DNA of 64,000 nt from Morella rubra (GCA_003952965.2 CM025856.1:6850203-6914202), one strand, 5' to 3'; positions 22,246-35,295 are shown, counted from the stretch's first letter. Translations and numbers: made by a program. The notes: generated by a model not told the origin, from the letters alone.

Positions 22246-23606
22246 TAGGGGTGATCAAAACCAGACCACAAAACCGGACCGATTTTGTGGTTTTTGCAAA
22301 TTAAATCCGGTCCGATCCGGACCAGATTTTATAAACCGGATAATGCAGTCCGGTTCGGTCTAAGGTTTTTAAAAATGTGGTTCGGACCGGATCGGACCGC
22401 ATTATTTAAATTTTTTTTATTAAAAAAAAAAATAGAATGGCAGGCTATTTATTATCTTAAAACTCATATTCAATCAAAATCAATAAATCATCTATTTTTT
22501 ACGTTAACTTTACAATTCAATAATCATTTAGAAATAATACTAGCAATTTTTTCAACTTAAATAGGAATTATATGTCTTATAAAATATCACGTGCTATTTA
22601 TTTATACATATATTGATGGTAAGAGTTAAATGAATTCACGTTTTTTAAGTCTTTAAATGAATTCGCGTCTATAAGTTTTAAATGAATTCGCATTTTTAAA
22701 TTAATAAGCAAACTATGGTAGGAGTTAAATGAATTCACATTTTAAAAACCAAACTATAGTTTAAATGAATTCACATAAAACATCAAATTCACATTTTTAA
22801 GTTTTTAAATGAATTTACACTTATAGTATTAAATGAATTCACATTTTTAAGTCTTTAAATGAATTTACCCACATCTAAATGACATTTTAAATTAATGAGC
22901 AAACTATGTAGGAGTTAAATGAATTCACATTTTTAAGTCTTTAAATGAATACATATTTAAATTAATGAGCAAACTATAGTATGAGTTAAATGAATTCACA
23001 TTCCTTATAGGTTAAATGAATTCACATTTTTACATGAGCAAATTATAGTAGGAGTTAAATGAATTCACATTTTTAAGTCACAAACTATAGTAGGAGTTAA
23101 ATGAATTCACATTTTTAAGTCTTTAAATGAATTCATATTTTCAAACTATAGTAGTAGTTAAATGAATTCATATTTTTAAGTCTTTAAATGAATTTACCTC
23201 TTAAATGAATTCACATAAGTCTTTAAATGAATTCACATATTTAAATTAATAGCAAACTATTAGGAGTTAAATGAATTTATATTTTTAAGTCTTTAAATGA
23301 ATTTACATATTTAAATGAATGAATAAACTATAGTATGAGACTATAAGTTAAATCAATTCACATTTTTAAATTAATGAGCAAACTATGGTAGGAGTTCACA
23401 TTTTTTTTTTTTAATCTCAAAATTAAAAAATGTGTGTTGAAAATGAAAAAAAAAAACGAAAAAATGGAAAAAAAATTGAAACCGGTCTGGATCACTTAAG
23501 TGGTCCAGACCGGACCGCTTAACAGCAGACCGGACCGAACCACTTATAAGTGGTCTGGTCCGGTCCTTTATTTTAGTAGGACCGAATTTGCAGTCTTGTA
23601 GCCCTA
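22246..23606. mobile_element. Non-autonomous hAT element with internal minisatellite
   Basis: The termini are TAGGGGTGATC at 22246 and ...GTAGCCCTA at 23606, short imperfect inverted repeats of hAT type. An exact 8-bp duplication ACCACTAC flanks them (22238-22245 and 23607-23614). Subterminal DNA on both sides is packed with GGTCCGGACCGG-like palindromic words. The interior (about 22620-23400) is an irregular minisatellite built from GTTAAATGAATTCACATTTT and a TAAGTCTTTAAATGAATT variant. No transposase frame is present, so mobilisation would need a partner element. The same terminal and subterminal design recurs at 48861-49239 and 61096-61479. Confidence 0.9.
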
Positions 23607-23745
23607 ACCACTACCACCACCACGAGCTTGTTGGTGGGCCAAATCATTGCACTTTCTCGACACCCAAGCCAACTTCCAATCTCGAAACCCCACAACACCA
23701 CCACGAATAGTCTCCACCTAGGAAGAAATAGCCTAGCAAGGAGGA

Positions 23746-23980
23746 TCAGAGAACAACACGTCCTTTCACAGCAAAATGAAAATCAGTCTCAAAAAATCAC
23801 ACGTGGCCATCCCCTACAACAAGCCAAAGAAACCGCTTCCGCTAAAGCGCAAGCCTCACTAACAAGAGAGTTTATAGCAGCTAAACGTTTCATGTAAGTC
23901 GTATTAAGAGAACTGCTAGAGTCTCGAACCGAGATAACTATGTAAGATCTATTAAGCCGGATTGCCACATCTGAGTACAT
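23746..23980 (-). pseudogene. RNase H-like (RVT_3-type) fragment
   Basis: The minus-strand frame starting near 23980 reads ...IRLNRSYIVISVRDSSSS... and SLVSEACALAEAVSLACCRG then WPRVIF. This resembles the plant RNase H-like domain found in LINE-derived and domesticated proteins, where an acidic residue in an EA..A.EA-like helix is followed by a GW..VIFE(S/T)D strand. The continuation ETDFHFAVKG is one base out of frame after WPRVIF, so the copy is frameshifted, and it ends at a stop at 23746-23748. No reverse transcriptase is adjacent. This is a short dead remnant. Confidence 0.6.
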
Positions 23981-24665
23981 TCATCTTCGGAACCTCCAGA
24001 CAATTTTTTGTACGGAATGAGGGAGCATGCCCCGGTTTCTTTTAGCTGAAAAAATAATAATAAATAAATAAATAAAAATTTGGTCCATGGTCCATCATCC
24101 AACGATTGACAGAGGATACAATCATAGGAGTATGAAAACCCTAAATTCTGAGACATCATTCAGCATAAAATAGGATGAAAATACAAAATACGTCCAAGGA
24201 AAATCGAATGAACTCATATCCAATAGCATACCGAAGAGTGAGTACAGAACAACATTCTTTACTTCAATATCATGACATGTTGTTTGGATAAAGTTTTTTT
24301 TACAACAAAACTGGTATCCCCTCAGAAGTTGGTACTAAATTACAGAGCAGCGAATTCAACTGTGACTCTTAAGACGATCGCTTGGACCAAATAGGTATCA
24401 TGTTCTTGTTCACCTTAGCCGGTCAAGCCTACATATCATAACTCCTGGACCGCTGCTGACCAGCCGTGTACAACAATCAGAATAATACTTTCTCCCCAAG
24501 GTATGAAACCAAAAGTCAGCAGTGTAACGTTTGACAACCTAAGAAAATCAGTCATCTTAACAAATACAGCAAAATTAGAATTTGGGGAAGAATACAAGGA
24601 CAAATCGAAATCACTCAAGTGAGAAAACCATTAAGTTCATGTCTCCATAAAAAGTGTCATACTTT

Positions 24666-27600
24666 TTATAGCCCCATGTGAATAGAAGCCAAATTCTCTT
24701 CGTAGTTCAGTGTCTTGGCTGCAGTTAAAAGCATGTCCATTCCTCCACCACCCTTTTCTGATCCCTCTTCAACTGTATCATTCCATTTCTCTTCAATATT
24801 TTTGAATGCCCTAAAACTCACTTCACCTTTCTTCTTCTGTCTATGTTCTAATTTCTCATACACTCTTTTTGCCTTGCGTATCGCCTGGATCCCTGCATTA
24901 CAATTTCCACAAAACCATGCCCCTCTAGGAACAGAAGTGCGTGGTGGATCCAAGCAATAGAGGTGGAAGGCATCATCACAGCCATCACATAGAATAATCT
25001 TATCATCATCTTGATCGATAAGGCAAACCCTGCACAGACAAGAAGGGCAATACCAACTGCGACTATACAACTTCAATTGCTTACTTGTCAGGCACCTCGC
25101 ATGGTAGTACTTAAATGGGCAAAAGAAATGGCTACAGATCTGCATCTTTTCACCATCTTGTACTTCACTTCCACAGATTTTACAGGAGTATATGTTTCTC
25201 CTGTCTTTTGATTGCTGAAGCCCATCATCTGTACTACAATTGGAGTTCTCTTCCAGTTCCATAGGCGTTTCCACATTTGTAGGTGAAATATCCTCATCAC
25301 CTCCATTACTTAGGTTCTCGGGGGCATTCAGCCTCTCACATACTGCACAATTTTCATGAGGTCCGATTTCAATTGCAATGCAACGGGCACAGTAAAAGCT
25401 TAGGGGAATCTCTTTCAATGCAGGCTGAATGCAGTTGAAATGGTACAGCCCTTCACATGAATCGCATATTAAACAGTCTCTTCCATCTTGCTTGCCTCCA
25501 CAATGCCTGCAATAGCAAAATCCGTATGCACCACAACCTTCTGTCTGCTCCGGTTTAGCGTGGGAGTCAGATTCCCGGGGACAAAACTGTTTTGCAGTGA
25601 AGAACATTTTAAAATAGTCCTCAAATAGCAGCTTAATCTTGAAAGAAAGAAAAATCCTAAACCTAGTGTCCAAAATGCAGTTGGTACAGATTAAGAAAGG
25701 ATATGATGAACTAAGATGTGATTTCAGAGCTTCCCTATCGTAAAACACTCTACTTGCCATCACAACCTCAATAAAACCCCTTTCCTTAATAAGCATATAT
25801 ACGAGAGAGATTTAGAAATGACTCAGAAATGAGAGGAATAAAAAGGACCTATCACCAAAAGCAAGCGATTTATCCAAACAACCCAAATTCATAGAAAGCA
25901 GAGCAAACCAAAGGAAACAAGAAAACAAAAATGACCAACATTAGGTTTCTACCTTACCTGATGCCCATCAAACTTAGGGAGCAGATGGATCTCAGGGTCC
26001 ATTAGCATCTAGTCCAACAATACAAATACAAACTATATCCATTGCGGACCTCACATGCTTACCACAGATGAAAATTTGAAACTTGATAGAAGAGAAATTA
26101 TTTTGATTTCCCAAGATGAAAAAAAAAAACAGCTCTCAAAGACCAAAAAAAAAAACTAAAAGCCCAAGGAAATACTGCCCAAATCTAACCCTTCACCACT
26201 TGATTGCTTGTTGTAAATGGAACAGGATGTCCATATTTGAAATCCTTGAAGGAAAATGCCAAAAAACGTAAGGCACTTGGAGTGGAACAGAAATATTTTC
26301 AAGTTGCTCTGTCTCACCTGATGATGATAGGAAATCCTTGACATGTCTGAAAGGCTTTTTGAGAGAGAAACCATTCCACTGCCAACGCCTTGAAGCTTTC
26401 TCCATACCTGAAAATATTAATCATATTTAAGTCCTAACCAATCACAAAAGAAATGGAATATCCCATGGAACAAGCACATATCATAGATTTCCTAAATACA
26501 ATGGTGACATGACCTATGTACCATAGTATCATCTACATGACTAAAACTGTGACCTGGGTCTCAAGTCTCGTAGCAGAGAGATAAGTGCAAAACCAATGCA
26601 CATAGTCCACCCAGAATGCTTTGTTTCATTTAATCAAGCTCTCATGGATACACACATACAGAGACGCACAGACTTCCACATTGACAATTTGATAGCTTTC
26701 CTATGTAACCCCACATTACATAATTTCTCTGCTAAGAAGTCTTTCCAATCAATCAAAATGGTTCTAGAAGAATCAAGAGAAGGATTTGAGATGAGTTTAA
26801 AAGGCTTGAGGTACATATATATCAAAAACTGAGTAGCCTTGGATGGTGGCACAAGCATAAAGTGCAGTCCTTATGCATGCTACCTTTTCCTCTGTTCAAA
26901 CTCACATTGTCCAGAGAAATTTGTGAATAGGAGAGTAGCGGATGAGGTGGCAAATTTGTAATGATCTGAGATTCCTTTTGACAGTATGAACTCAGACATG
27001 ACAAGGAAAATTCAACTAATTTAAGCTGAAGATAAGAAGGACAATTCGCTACTCCTTTAACAAATACTGTAGAGAAGGAAAAGGCTAAAACAGGATACTG
27101 ACAATCCAAAACCCACATCCCCATACAGCTTGGAATCCCTGACATCCAAAATGATACCAAGCCCGTAGCTTTATTCAAGAAACTCCTCATCTAAACATCA
27201 GACTGATTTACAACCCATCAAGAGACATATTTCTCTTTCCAATTTTGATGACTAAATAAGATTGTTGATGGGAACCACTCAGTTGAGTCCTGACATGCAT
27301 TAGATCATCAATGAGGAACCCATCTAAAATTCTCATTGCATTATAAGCATAGTTCCCTCCAACTGCCTTTAAATGGGCTAGAGTCAAACAAATGTATATT
27401 CATCAACAAGTCTATTAAGCAGTTTTAGAATGCACACGCCAACACTGTGGAATGAAAAACTTTGTAAGTCTCTACAATTGCAAAATTTCTAAGATCTAAT
27501 GCCGACACTCCAAAAAGGTAGAACATTAAACAAACTCTGGAATACAGCACAAATCCAGGAGGAAGAAAAATTACCAGAATTAATTATTAGAAAAACCATT

Positions 27601-30600
27601 TAAAAGTAGCCATAGCCATTTGTTTTGAATCTCATACATTCTCACAATGTATATGATATTAAAATTTCTTATTTTCATGTGTCCAATTCCTGCCCCCTCC
27701 AGGGGGAATGAAAATCAGATTGTTCAATATATATAAATCTCATCTTTCTACTTTCCCATGGATAAAATTTATACTCTCATGACTAAAACTTACGTTTTCA
27801 CTTCTCTAAAGCCAAAGCAATAAAATAAACAGGACACCACAACCCAGGAGTTCGAAAAATAACCAGATCCCCAAATACAAGAAATAATAAATTCATGTTC
27901 AGATACATATTGTAAAACTTTGCATACCAGGTTGTTTCAATCTCAAAGATTCTTAGGAAGAGCGTGATTCTGAATTTCCATTTTGTCTATACAAGAGCAG
28001 AGGAATAGACTCAGACATTTTGTAGAGAAACATAGATGCTTAGGATCGGAGATATAAGAAAGACGTAGAAGGAATAATGGATTGTAAAGGCCCCCAAAAA
28101 TCATAAGAGAGTAATATCTGTGACAGTCTGTATAGGTGCAAAAAATTTTTTTGCAACTTCTTGCTCAAAATTGAAATTTTTCGATGCCAAACAAAGAAAA
28201 GAATATTTATGCAAACATCAACTCAAATTTCAAATCTCAAAAGAATAAGACCATCCATATAGGTACCTTATTACAATTTCAACAATACATTAAGCCAGAC
28301 CCTCTGGCAAAAAAAAAAAAAAAAAAAACGAAAAAGAAATAGAAGGCATCAACCCACAAGGAATCTCAAGATTACCTGTTGAATATCTGAGGAAAAAAGG
28401 ATTGGTGAACGTTCATAAGCTCCCTCTTTCATCCTTGTGTTTATGATACTAAAGTCAAAAAAGTCAGCCTTGAAGCCTTGGAAATTCTCAAACAGAAGCT
28501 TGCACAGTGAGGTGAACTTGTCAGAAATTAAAATATTCAAAAAGGCACGCTGACACTTCGCAGTAATAGTATGGCGATCAGATTCCTTAGAATATCCACT
28601 AGATATAACACCTGCATCTCCATTAACTGCTTTCCGAGATCCATTAGACATCCCCCCATCTTGTGAAGATTTGCGCCTACCTTCATCACTATGGTCGGAT
28701 TTCTGCCAAAAAAGCAATCAAAGGGACATAGTTAAACATAGAAATGATAACTAATTTCAGTCAAAAACACATGCAACTTTGGTTGCAGCATTAACCTGGG
28801 CTGTCCTTGTATAATCAGTTTCATGATTAGATACAAGTGCCTCTCGTATACATCTCTTTATTCCACCTTCATCATCACTTAATGACTGATAGATGTGCTC
28901 CAGTACAACATTTCTACAGTGCCACTGTGAACAATCATCTGAAGCATTCATGGGAACAAAAACTTGTTCACTAGTATTATTGTGTAGAAACGTGCTGTAG
29001 GGTTCCCTTTGAGTCTGCGAGATTTCAAATTAATTTGGTTAGGAGTAACAAGGACAATAAACAAAACTCTTGGTTGGTTTTCTTATGAGTGATATGTTCA
29101 TTACTAGAATAAAAGAAACAGAGGCCATTTTGAATTATCAGAAGGTTGGATTCAATAAACAAACAGGCACATTCAGATATCCTGACAACTTTGCCATTAG
29201 ATTTTGGCTTACAGATTCATACCCAAGGATTATGCAACACAGTCAAATTTGATATTATTTATAATAAACCACCTCTAATAATAGCCACTATATCACACCA
29301 CAATTCCCAATCCCACCGCCCACAGAAGTGATTATACAGGATCACAATGAGTAAAAAACATAATATATGGTAGTGTGAGTACATGTCTATACATCAGACT
29401 TGATGCACATACTAAATGCAGAGTCCCACCTGACTACAGTTCGCCAGCGCACCCTTTCCATCAACTACAAGGATAGCAAACATAGAATGCAGACCTCAAT
29501 CTTCCCAAGTATTAGAAGATTTTAAACCACTGCTGGTGTTTGATGACCTAATCTTCCCCAAAGAGAGAGAGAGAGAGAGACACTTACAAAATTTGTGCTC
29601 AAATAGAATTCCCTCGTTGAGACAACGGAAAGCCCAAAATCTAAGAGAACCTCTTCCAATACAAGACACAAATATATGATGATCACACACTAGTTTCTCA
29701 TGATTCATAATAGCAACTCTTGGACACACGGACCTTAGCTCTTACAGTAAACTTACTAAACATTTGCTAAAACCACTTCATGCAACTGTGCCACACTCAC
29801 TCACTGGGATCATTTGATACCAACCCTTACATGCAATGGAGTCTCAAGGCTTTCCATTATAAGACATAGGTGTCAGTTGATGAACCAACTAGAACTTCTC
29901 TGGAACTCTCTTTATGACAGCAGTCAGATTTATTCCCTGCGGGTCTGTGGTAGTTTATTCAGGAGAAAAATGTGGGAGTGGAGAGATTGGTCTAGAGAGG
30001 GAGAGTTATGGACAAAAAAAAAAAGTGGTGAAAGGAAAAACTGCGATTAAAATCGACAGAGAAAGTGATCGCTCCCAATCAGCTTTGCATCTCTGATTAT
30101 TTGAAAACAGATCACATGTTCGAACTAGCTACTATAACTTCAACGATTAAACTAAAATGAGTAACTCTCCTATGCCATGATTAAATAATTCACAAGAAAT
30201 ATTAATAAGAAAATAATCCCCACAGAATGTCTCCATTTTTCACATTGACCATTGCTGTTTTGGATTATTCCCAGAGAGATAAACCTATTTGGTGTCACTT
30301 GTTCGTATAGTTTCCGTGCTGATTTTTCCTCCTATCCGAAACTGTTTTATCATGTCTCACACCACATTTTCACGCTAAAACAACAAAAACCCTAAACCTT
30401 GAAACTCATCCCCACAGTGGTATTAGAAAACAAATATATCAAACCCATCATGCAATTGTAGTGGACATGGTGATATAAAGTGAAGCAAAACCTGTTCTGC
30501 TAATTGACTTGCAGCCTCCAGAAAAACTCTACCATCTTCCTGAGCTTTGCTATCTGATCTCGATTTCACATGCTTGCGCCTCTTGTAAGTTCGAAAACCC

Positions 30601-30730
30601 TCACTTCCACCAGAGCAACATCACCAGCATCATTCCCAATTCCATTTACAAACCCATTAGTCCCTGCTTCATTTTTTAAGCTCGTGCATTCTGTACCATT
30701 GCCATTGCAGGTTTCCTCTTCATCACCCAT
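24666..30730 (-). CDS. PHD finger protein, EHD3-like, six coding exons
   Basis: Exons in transcript order: 30730-30492, 29014-28796, 28702-28376, 26407-26318, 26008-25958, 25586-24666. Joins are phase 0 and give about 615 residues. Landmarks: basic RTYKRRKHVKSRS (exon 1); NVVLEHIYQSLSDDEGGIKR (exon 2); a helical middle (exons 3-4); then in the last exon a PHD finger (CRHCGG...CLICDSCEGLYHFNC...FYCARC), a second Cys/His-rich module (CKICGSEVQDG...CPFKYYHARC...WYCPSC) and a classical PHD (CRVCLIDQDDDKIILCDGCD ...FHLYCLDPP...WFCGNC), ending MDMLLTAAKTLN. PHD fingers read histone tails; rice EHD3 promotes flowering, but transfer of that role is inference. Exon 1 is 239 nt from its ATG, one short of phase 0; the upstream frame and the KRRKH frame meet near 30597-30608, so one base appears to be missing. 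A 5' UTR intron is likely (donor near 31219). Confidence 0.8.
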
Positions 30731-31330
30731 GTTAAACGCAAACCGGGGAAGGGGGGGAATTAGGTTTCCAAGCCACGCCTACATTCCACGATTTGGAAAC
30801 TGTCTGAGTTAGTACAATACCCACTGCACCAAACTAACAAGAACAGACAAAATCACCACAAACTAACCCGCTTGCGCCAAACCATCAAGCCCGTTTGGTA
30901 GCCAAGAAGAACCATGAAAGAAATGAACACGCAATTTCACATAACACATTTTCTGTTTCTTTTGATTTCTTAGGAACGACCAACTAACAAAGCCAAACAA
31001 ATACGCTTAACTCCTCCGAGTGAAACAATTAGTTTCCTAGGCTCAGCAATATTGAAATTTCCAAAATTTATTATTTTTTTTTTTTCTTTTGTCTTTTCCT
31101 GCCACATTTTTCTCAGAAGTCATACAGAGCAATATGAAAACAGAAAACGGAGAGAACAATTTGCGGATAACAAAGAGAGTAACGCTGAGAAAGAGTTGAG
31201 AGCGAGAGAGAAACCCGTACCTAAGTGAAAATTTCGGACTTCGGAGCCTTAAACAGAGAAATCGGAACCCTAAAATCAAAGAAGTAGGAGCGTTGGGACT
31301 TTGCACTGACCCATCCAGCGGCCTAATCCG
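30731..31330 (-). promoter_or_regulatory. 5' UTR and promoter-proximal region of the PHD gene
   Basis: Upstream of the ATG at 30730, the minus strand has a CTCTCTC-rich leader (about 31200) and a plausible UTR donor ACTTAG|GTACGG near 31219, with candidate acceptors just upstream of the ATG. These are the usual features of a plant 5' UTR with an intron. Exact transcription start and splice sites are not determinable here. Confidence 0.4.
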
Positions 31331-33711
31331 GAAGATTTTAAAATTTTTCTAAAACAGAGGACCTTTTGCGTATAATAAATATTTCGTCGGGTATTTCTTT
31401 GTTTTATTGTACTCGTTTTGTTCCGGTAAATTGGGTCGGATCTGAGGTGCGGGTGATCCGGAAGTGGTGGGCGGGAGACGGGAAATAACGAGCTGCGGTT
31501 GTGACACTAACGGTCAAAACAAGAGTCAACCCGTACTGAAATCGCTGTCAGAAATCCAAAGCCGCCCCCTACAACTACAGAACCTATGGGGAATATCCGT
31601 TCTCTGGATTTCTTTGTTTTTTCTTTCCTGAACATTCGTATGGACTCTGAAATTGGTGTGCGCCTATATTTCGTTGCTGAATCAAACTCGCACTTCACCT
31701 ATTATTACAATTTTGAGTATTTCCTAAAGTTTGACGTCAATAATTTTCTTCTTTTTGTAAATTGCAGCTTTTGGGTATGTCTAAAAAGTGCGTAATAATT
31801 GAGATTCATGTAAATAGTACCCTAAATATTAAAAAATTTATTCCACGGGAAACATGGTCCTAGTAGGAGCATTTTGTACAGCCTGAAAAAGTTTTTTTTA
31901 GGGGGCTTTAATTTGCTTTTAAGATATGTTTTGGTCTCCTCCTCATTAGCTTTTTGTAAAGTTAGATTTTGATATCGCAATCTAGTGACATGTTTGATTA
32001 TGATTTTCATGATAGTTATAATAATCTTTTGCATGCTTAGGCGCTGCAATGAACCTCCCCTTCATTTCAATGTCCTCTCACATTGTTTATTATGATAATT
32101 TTTTCAATTAGTTCCTCTCACCTTATTTTGGAGGGTAACTCTGAAAATAATCATATCATCCATCCATGTGCATTGTATCAAATGGACTCTAATTATGCAG
32201 CTTTTGTTGCTGACATTCGTGTAATTTGCAATTGAACACCTTAATGTCTTTACATTCATCAAGTTTGTAGTCATCGACAGAATCAGGCCGGGGGTGAACA
32301 GGAATCTTGGCCCCAATTTGTTCTGGTAAAGATTTGTAAAGACCCTCCTATTAGCCCAACCCACCACTTTTCAAATTTTCCCAAAAAAAAGTCAATTAAG
32401 CAAGGAATTCCCAAGACCTATTTTACATGTATAGTCAAAAATCTCATGATTCTATCTTATGTATCTTAGAAACAAGACGTAAAAAGCAAAATAATCAGAG
32501 AGTTTACAAACTATCGTCGGGATTCTTTATGTTGAGTCGATAAGACAATTATTTGCTATTCAAAGATAAATCTACAAAGTCGTCACTAACTATGTGGGGG
32601 AAAGCTTCCGCCATGCTGCCTGCAAAAAATGAGTTAATTGTGTTTGAAGCTTTTACATAATATTGTTCAAACCATGCATTTTGATAACTTTTGGCGATGA
32701 TCTATATCGTCACCTGAGATTTTGTTGCTAATGTTAGTTAAGATGACATTCAATATATCATATGAACAATACTCAAACATATATATAGGGGGCATTTGTT
32801 TGCCTAATTTTCTAAGAGCTCAAAATTTTCACTACACCAAACACATTTCACAATCTCAATAAACTTCACACTTTTACACATATACTTCACGCTTTTCACA
32901 AATCTCAATAAATTTCAACATTCAAAAATTCCAAAATTTTAGAAATATTTCTCAAAATTTCGATAAACAAATGCCTCAAAAAAAAAAAGATAAGAGAGTC
33001 GGAGATATTTCTTTCTTGGCCCCATAAATAACTGCGCCCACAAATTGGTTCCTTTTCCCTCGTTAAGACACTCTACAACGTATTTCTTCTTATCATTTCT
33101 TGAGAAACAAACAATTGATTACAATATTTTTGCTCTCATTATCCCCTATAGAACCTGCAGTGTTTATTAGTGTATTTAAATCCATTTTTAAAAACGACTT
33201 TAAGGGTTTTTCTCTTCCCAAATAATTTGATGTGACATTTGGATATATTTAAAATACAATTGGAATTTGCTTAGCTTTATTTGAAAAAAACTTGGTCACA
33301 CTAATTTTTCTCAAGATTAAACTCTTATTTTAATTCGGTGTACATGTCAATATAAATTTACTTCGATTAATCTTAGAATCAGTTTAATTTTATGTTTTAT
33401 ACAAGTTAAAAAATTATTAGATCAAAGACTTTTAAAGGTGACAAAAAAATTAGTAACACTTAATTTTAAACTTTAGATCTCAGAGAAAATGAATCAATAA
33501 AAGCTTATACCTGACCAATTCTTTTAAGTTATTTCAATAAAAATTTGATAAAAGGATAAGAAATACAAAACGTACGCACATGCATTTAAAAAAATCGGAA
33601 ATTAACCTCACACTATAAAATTCTCTATGAGAATCATCCCCTATAAAATTCTGCAAAATAAGGGCCCTTGCGGAAAGCAGAACATAGGACCAGCTTTAAT
33701 CATTCCCAAGG
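31331..33711. other. Intergenic, AT-rich, no gene recognised
   Basis: This separates the minus-strand PHD gene from the plus-strand BTB gene, so it holds the promoters of both. It contains a MITE-like element (32788-32977). Short frames (31507-31795, 32104-32367) show no family resemblance. Confidence 0.5.
32788..32977. mobile_element. MITE-like element with GGCATTTGTTT termini
   Basis: The left end GGGGGCATTTGTTTGCC and the right end GATAAACAAATGCCTC form an 11-bp perfect inverted repeat (GGCATTTGTTT) around about 190 bp of AT-rich DNA. No clear target duplication was found. The superfamily is undetermined. The insertion at 56586-56768 starts with the related GGTATTTGTTTG. Confidence 0.55.
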
Positions 33712-35295
33712 ATGGCGATGCAATTGCAACGGAGACGGTGCATAACGGAGATACGTGAACCGGAGATTGAGTCGGACGAGGAGGCGATGCTGTGCGTGTC
33801 GTGTCAGGGGGAGTACAACTCAGAGGACGCGGGCACGTGCAAGGAGTGCTACGAGGAGGCGAACGAGACGGAGGAGGAGCTGAAGAGGGAGATCGAGGAG
33901 TTGAAGGCCAAGGTCGCTTTCCTCAGGTTTTGGTCTCCCCTCGACCTCCACTACCAACCCGGCCGGCCCAGTGGGCCCCGCTTCACCGATGTCGTCCTTG
34001 TCGCCTCCTCAGAGGACCCCTCTGCCGAGCTCGGCCTCCCCGTCCCTGCACACAAAGCACGGTTCTGGTCAGCAACCAACCCTTCTTTTTTCATTTTTTT
34101 TGTGTTATTGTGGGCAGGGGTATACACCTATTGAAATAATTATATTAAATTCCTTCTGGTGGATGACTGAACCCATATACATGTTAATGTAGTTTGGTAT
34201 GTAAAATAATCAACTTTAATTACCCCTTTGTGAATCTGAACTTTGATTAATCATGAAGTTGAGAAACAGTGGAGGAGAAGACTTCAATTTTGAAAACAAA
34301 GCGTGCTACCTGGCTGCTCTACTACTTATACACGAAGACTTGCTAATTATTTTATTCATTTTACTGAAGCGTTGCCTTTGCTTCTGAATATTATCAAGTG
34401 TGGCTGCACTTGTCCCTAAATACCATTAACTTGAGTGAGAGTATATTGTATTTATTCTTGTAGCCATTGCAAATTTTGGTTCTTTGTGTTTTGGGTATGT
34501 GAACCTGAGTATGATTGGATTTGCTTTGTTTAGGTAGAACTTAGAAGTAATGAAAGTGTTATATTCGAAGGGGTTGGCTTAAGTGGTTAAGGTTTGGGTT
34601 TTAGGTCTAAGTTCAAAACCTCATAGGTGCTACCAATCCTTTGAGGTCAATACTTTTAACTTGGTAATTGCCCGGTTTGTGTGGGATAAGGGAATTGTAT
34701 AGATTCCGGGATTAGTCAAAATGCGTGTAAGCTGACCTGGACACTCGGTTAGAAAAAAAAAAAAAGGGTGTTATGTTTAATGCGAAATATCATTAGAGAT
34801 TTGAATCTGTTGGTTTAACTTATTCTACACTTTTGTTTATGAAATCAGGTTAGCCGTTCCCCAGTGTTCAAGGCTATGCTTGAGAATGAAATGGAAGAAA
34901 GCCGAAGTGGCACCATCAAGATTTGTGATGTGTCCTATGATGCCCTTCGCGCCTTTGTCAACTATTTGTACACTGCTGAAGCGTGGCTTGATGATCAGAT
35001 GGCTTGTGACCTTTTAGTGTTGGCTGAAAAGTACCAGGTAAAGCATCTCAAGGCATATTGTGAGAAGTTCTTGGTGTCGAGATTGAGCTGGGAGAATTCT
35101 ATCGCGAGCTACGGGTTTGCCCACCGGCACAATGCCAAGCATCTGCTTGAGGCTGCTTTGTCATTGATCATGGACAACATGGACAAGCTTACTAAAATGG
35201 AGGAGTACTCGGAGCTTGTCGAGAAGGATCCGCGGCTTATAGTGGAAATCTTTGAAGCTTATCTCTCCAAACAGGTTAATACTGCTGCCCACTAG
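33712..35295 (+). CDS. BTB/POZ domain protein, At4g08455-like, two exons
   Basis: Exon 1 is 33712-34067 (ATG, MAMQLQRRRCITEIREPEIE) and exon 2 is 34849-35295 (stop TAG). The N-terminus has a small Cys-rich segment (CVSCQGEYNSEDAGTCKECY) and a coiled coil (ETEEELKREIEELKAKVAFL). The BTB domain follows: FTDVVLVASS...VPAHKA, then VSRSPVFKAMLENEMEESRS, ALRAFVNYLYTAEA, DLLVLAEKYQVKHLKAYCEK. Proteins of this class can recruit substrates to CUL3 ubiquitin ligases; that role is family knowledge only. Exon 1 has 356 nt, so joining to exon 2 (phase 0) is one base short: HKA is followed by ACG GTT CTG in a shifted frame before GTT AGC CGT. This is either a one-base deletion near 34056-34060 or a sequence error. 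The intron (34068-34848) hosts a SINE. The 3' end of the gene is duplicated downstream. Confidence 0.8.
34563..34767 (+). mobile_element. Au-type SINE in the BTB gene intron
   Basis: The element runs from CTTAAGTGGTTAAGGTTTGG near its 5' end to the Au-like 3' block GGGATTAGTCAAAATGCGTG then AAGCTGACCTGGACAC, and ends in a poly(A) run. Exact 7-bp duplications GTGTTAT flank it (34556-34562 and 34768-34774). It sits in the sense orientation within the intron. Confidence 0.85.

Noticed and set aside
23789..23980. Possible live RNase H gene
   Set aside because: Short, frameshifted after WPRVIF and without an adjacent reverse transcriptase; kept only as a remnant.
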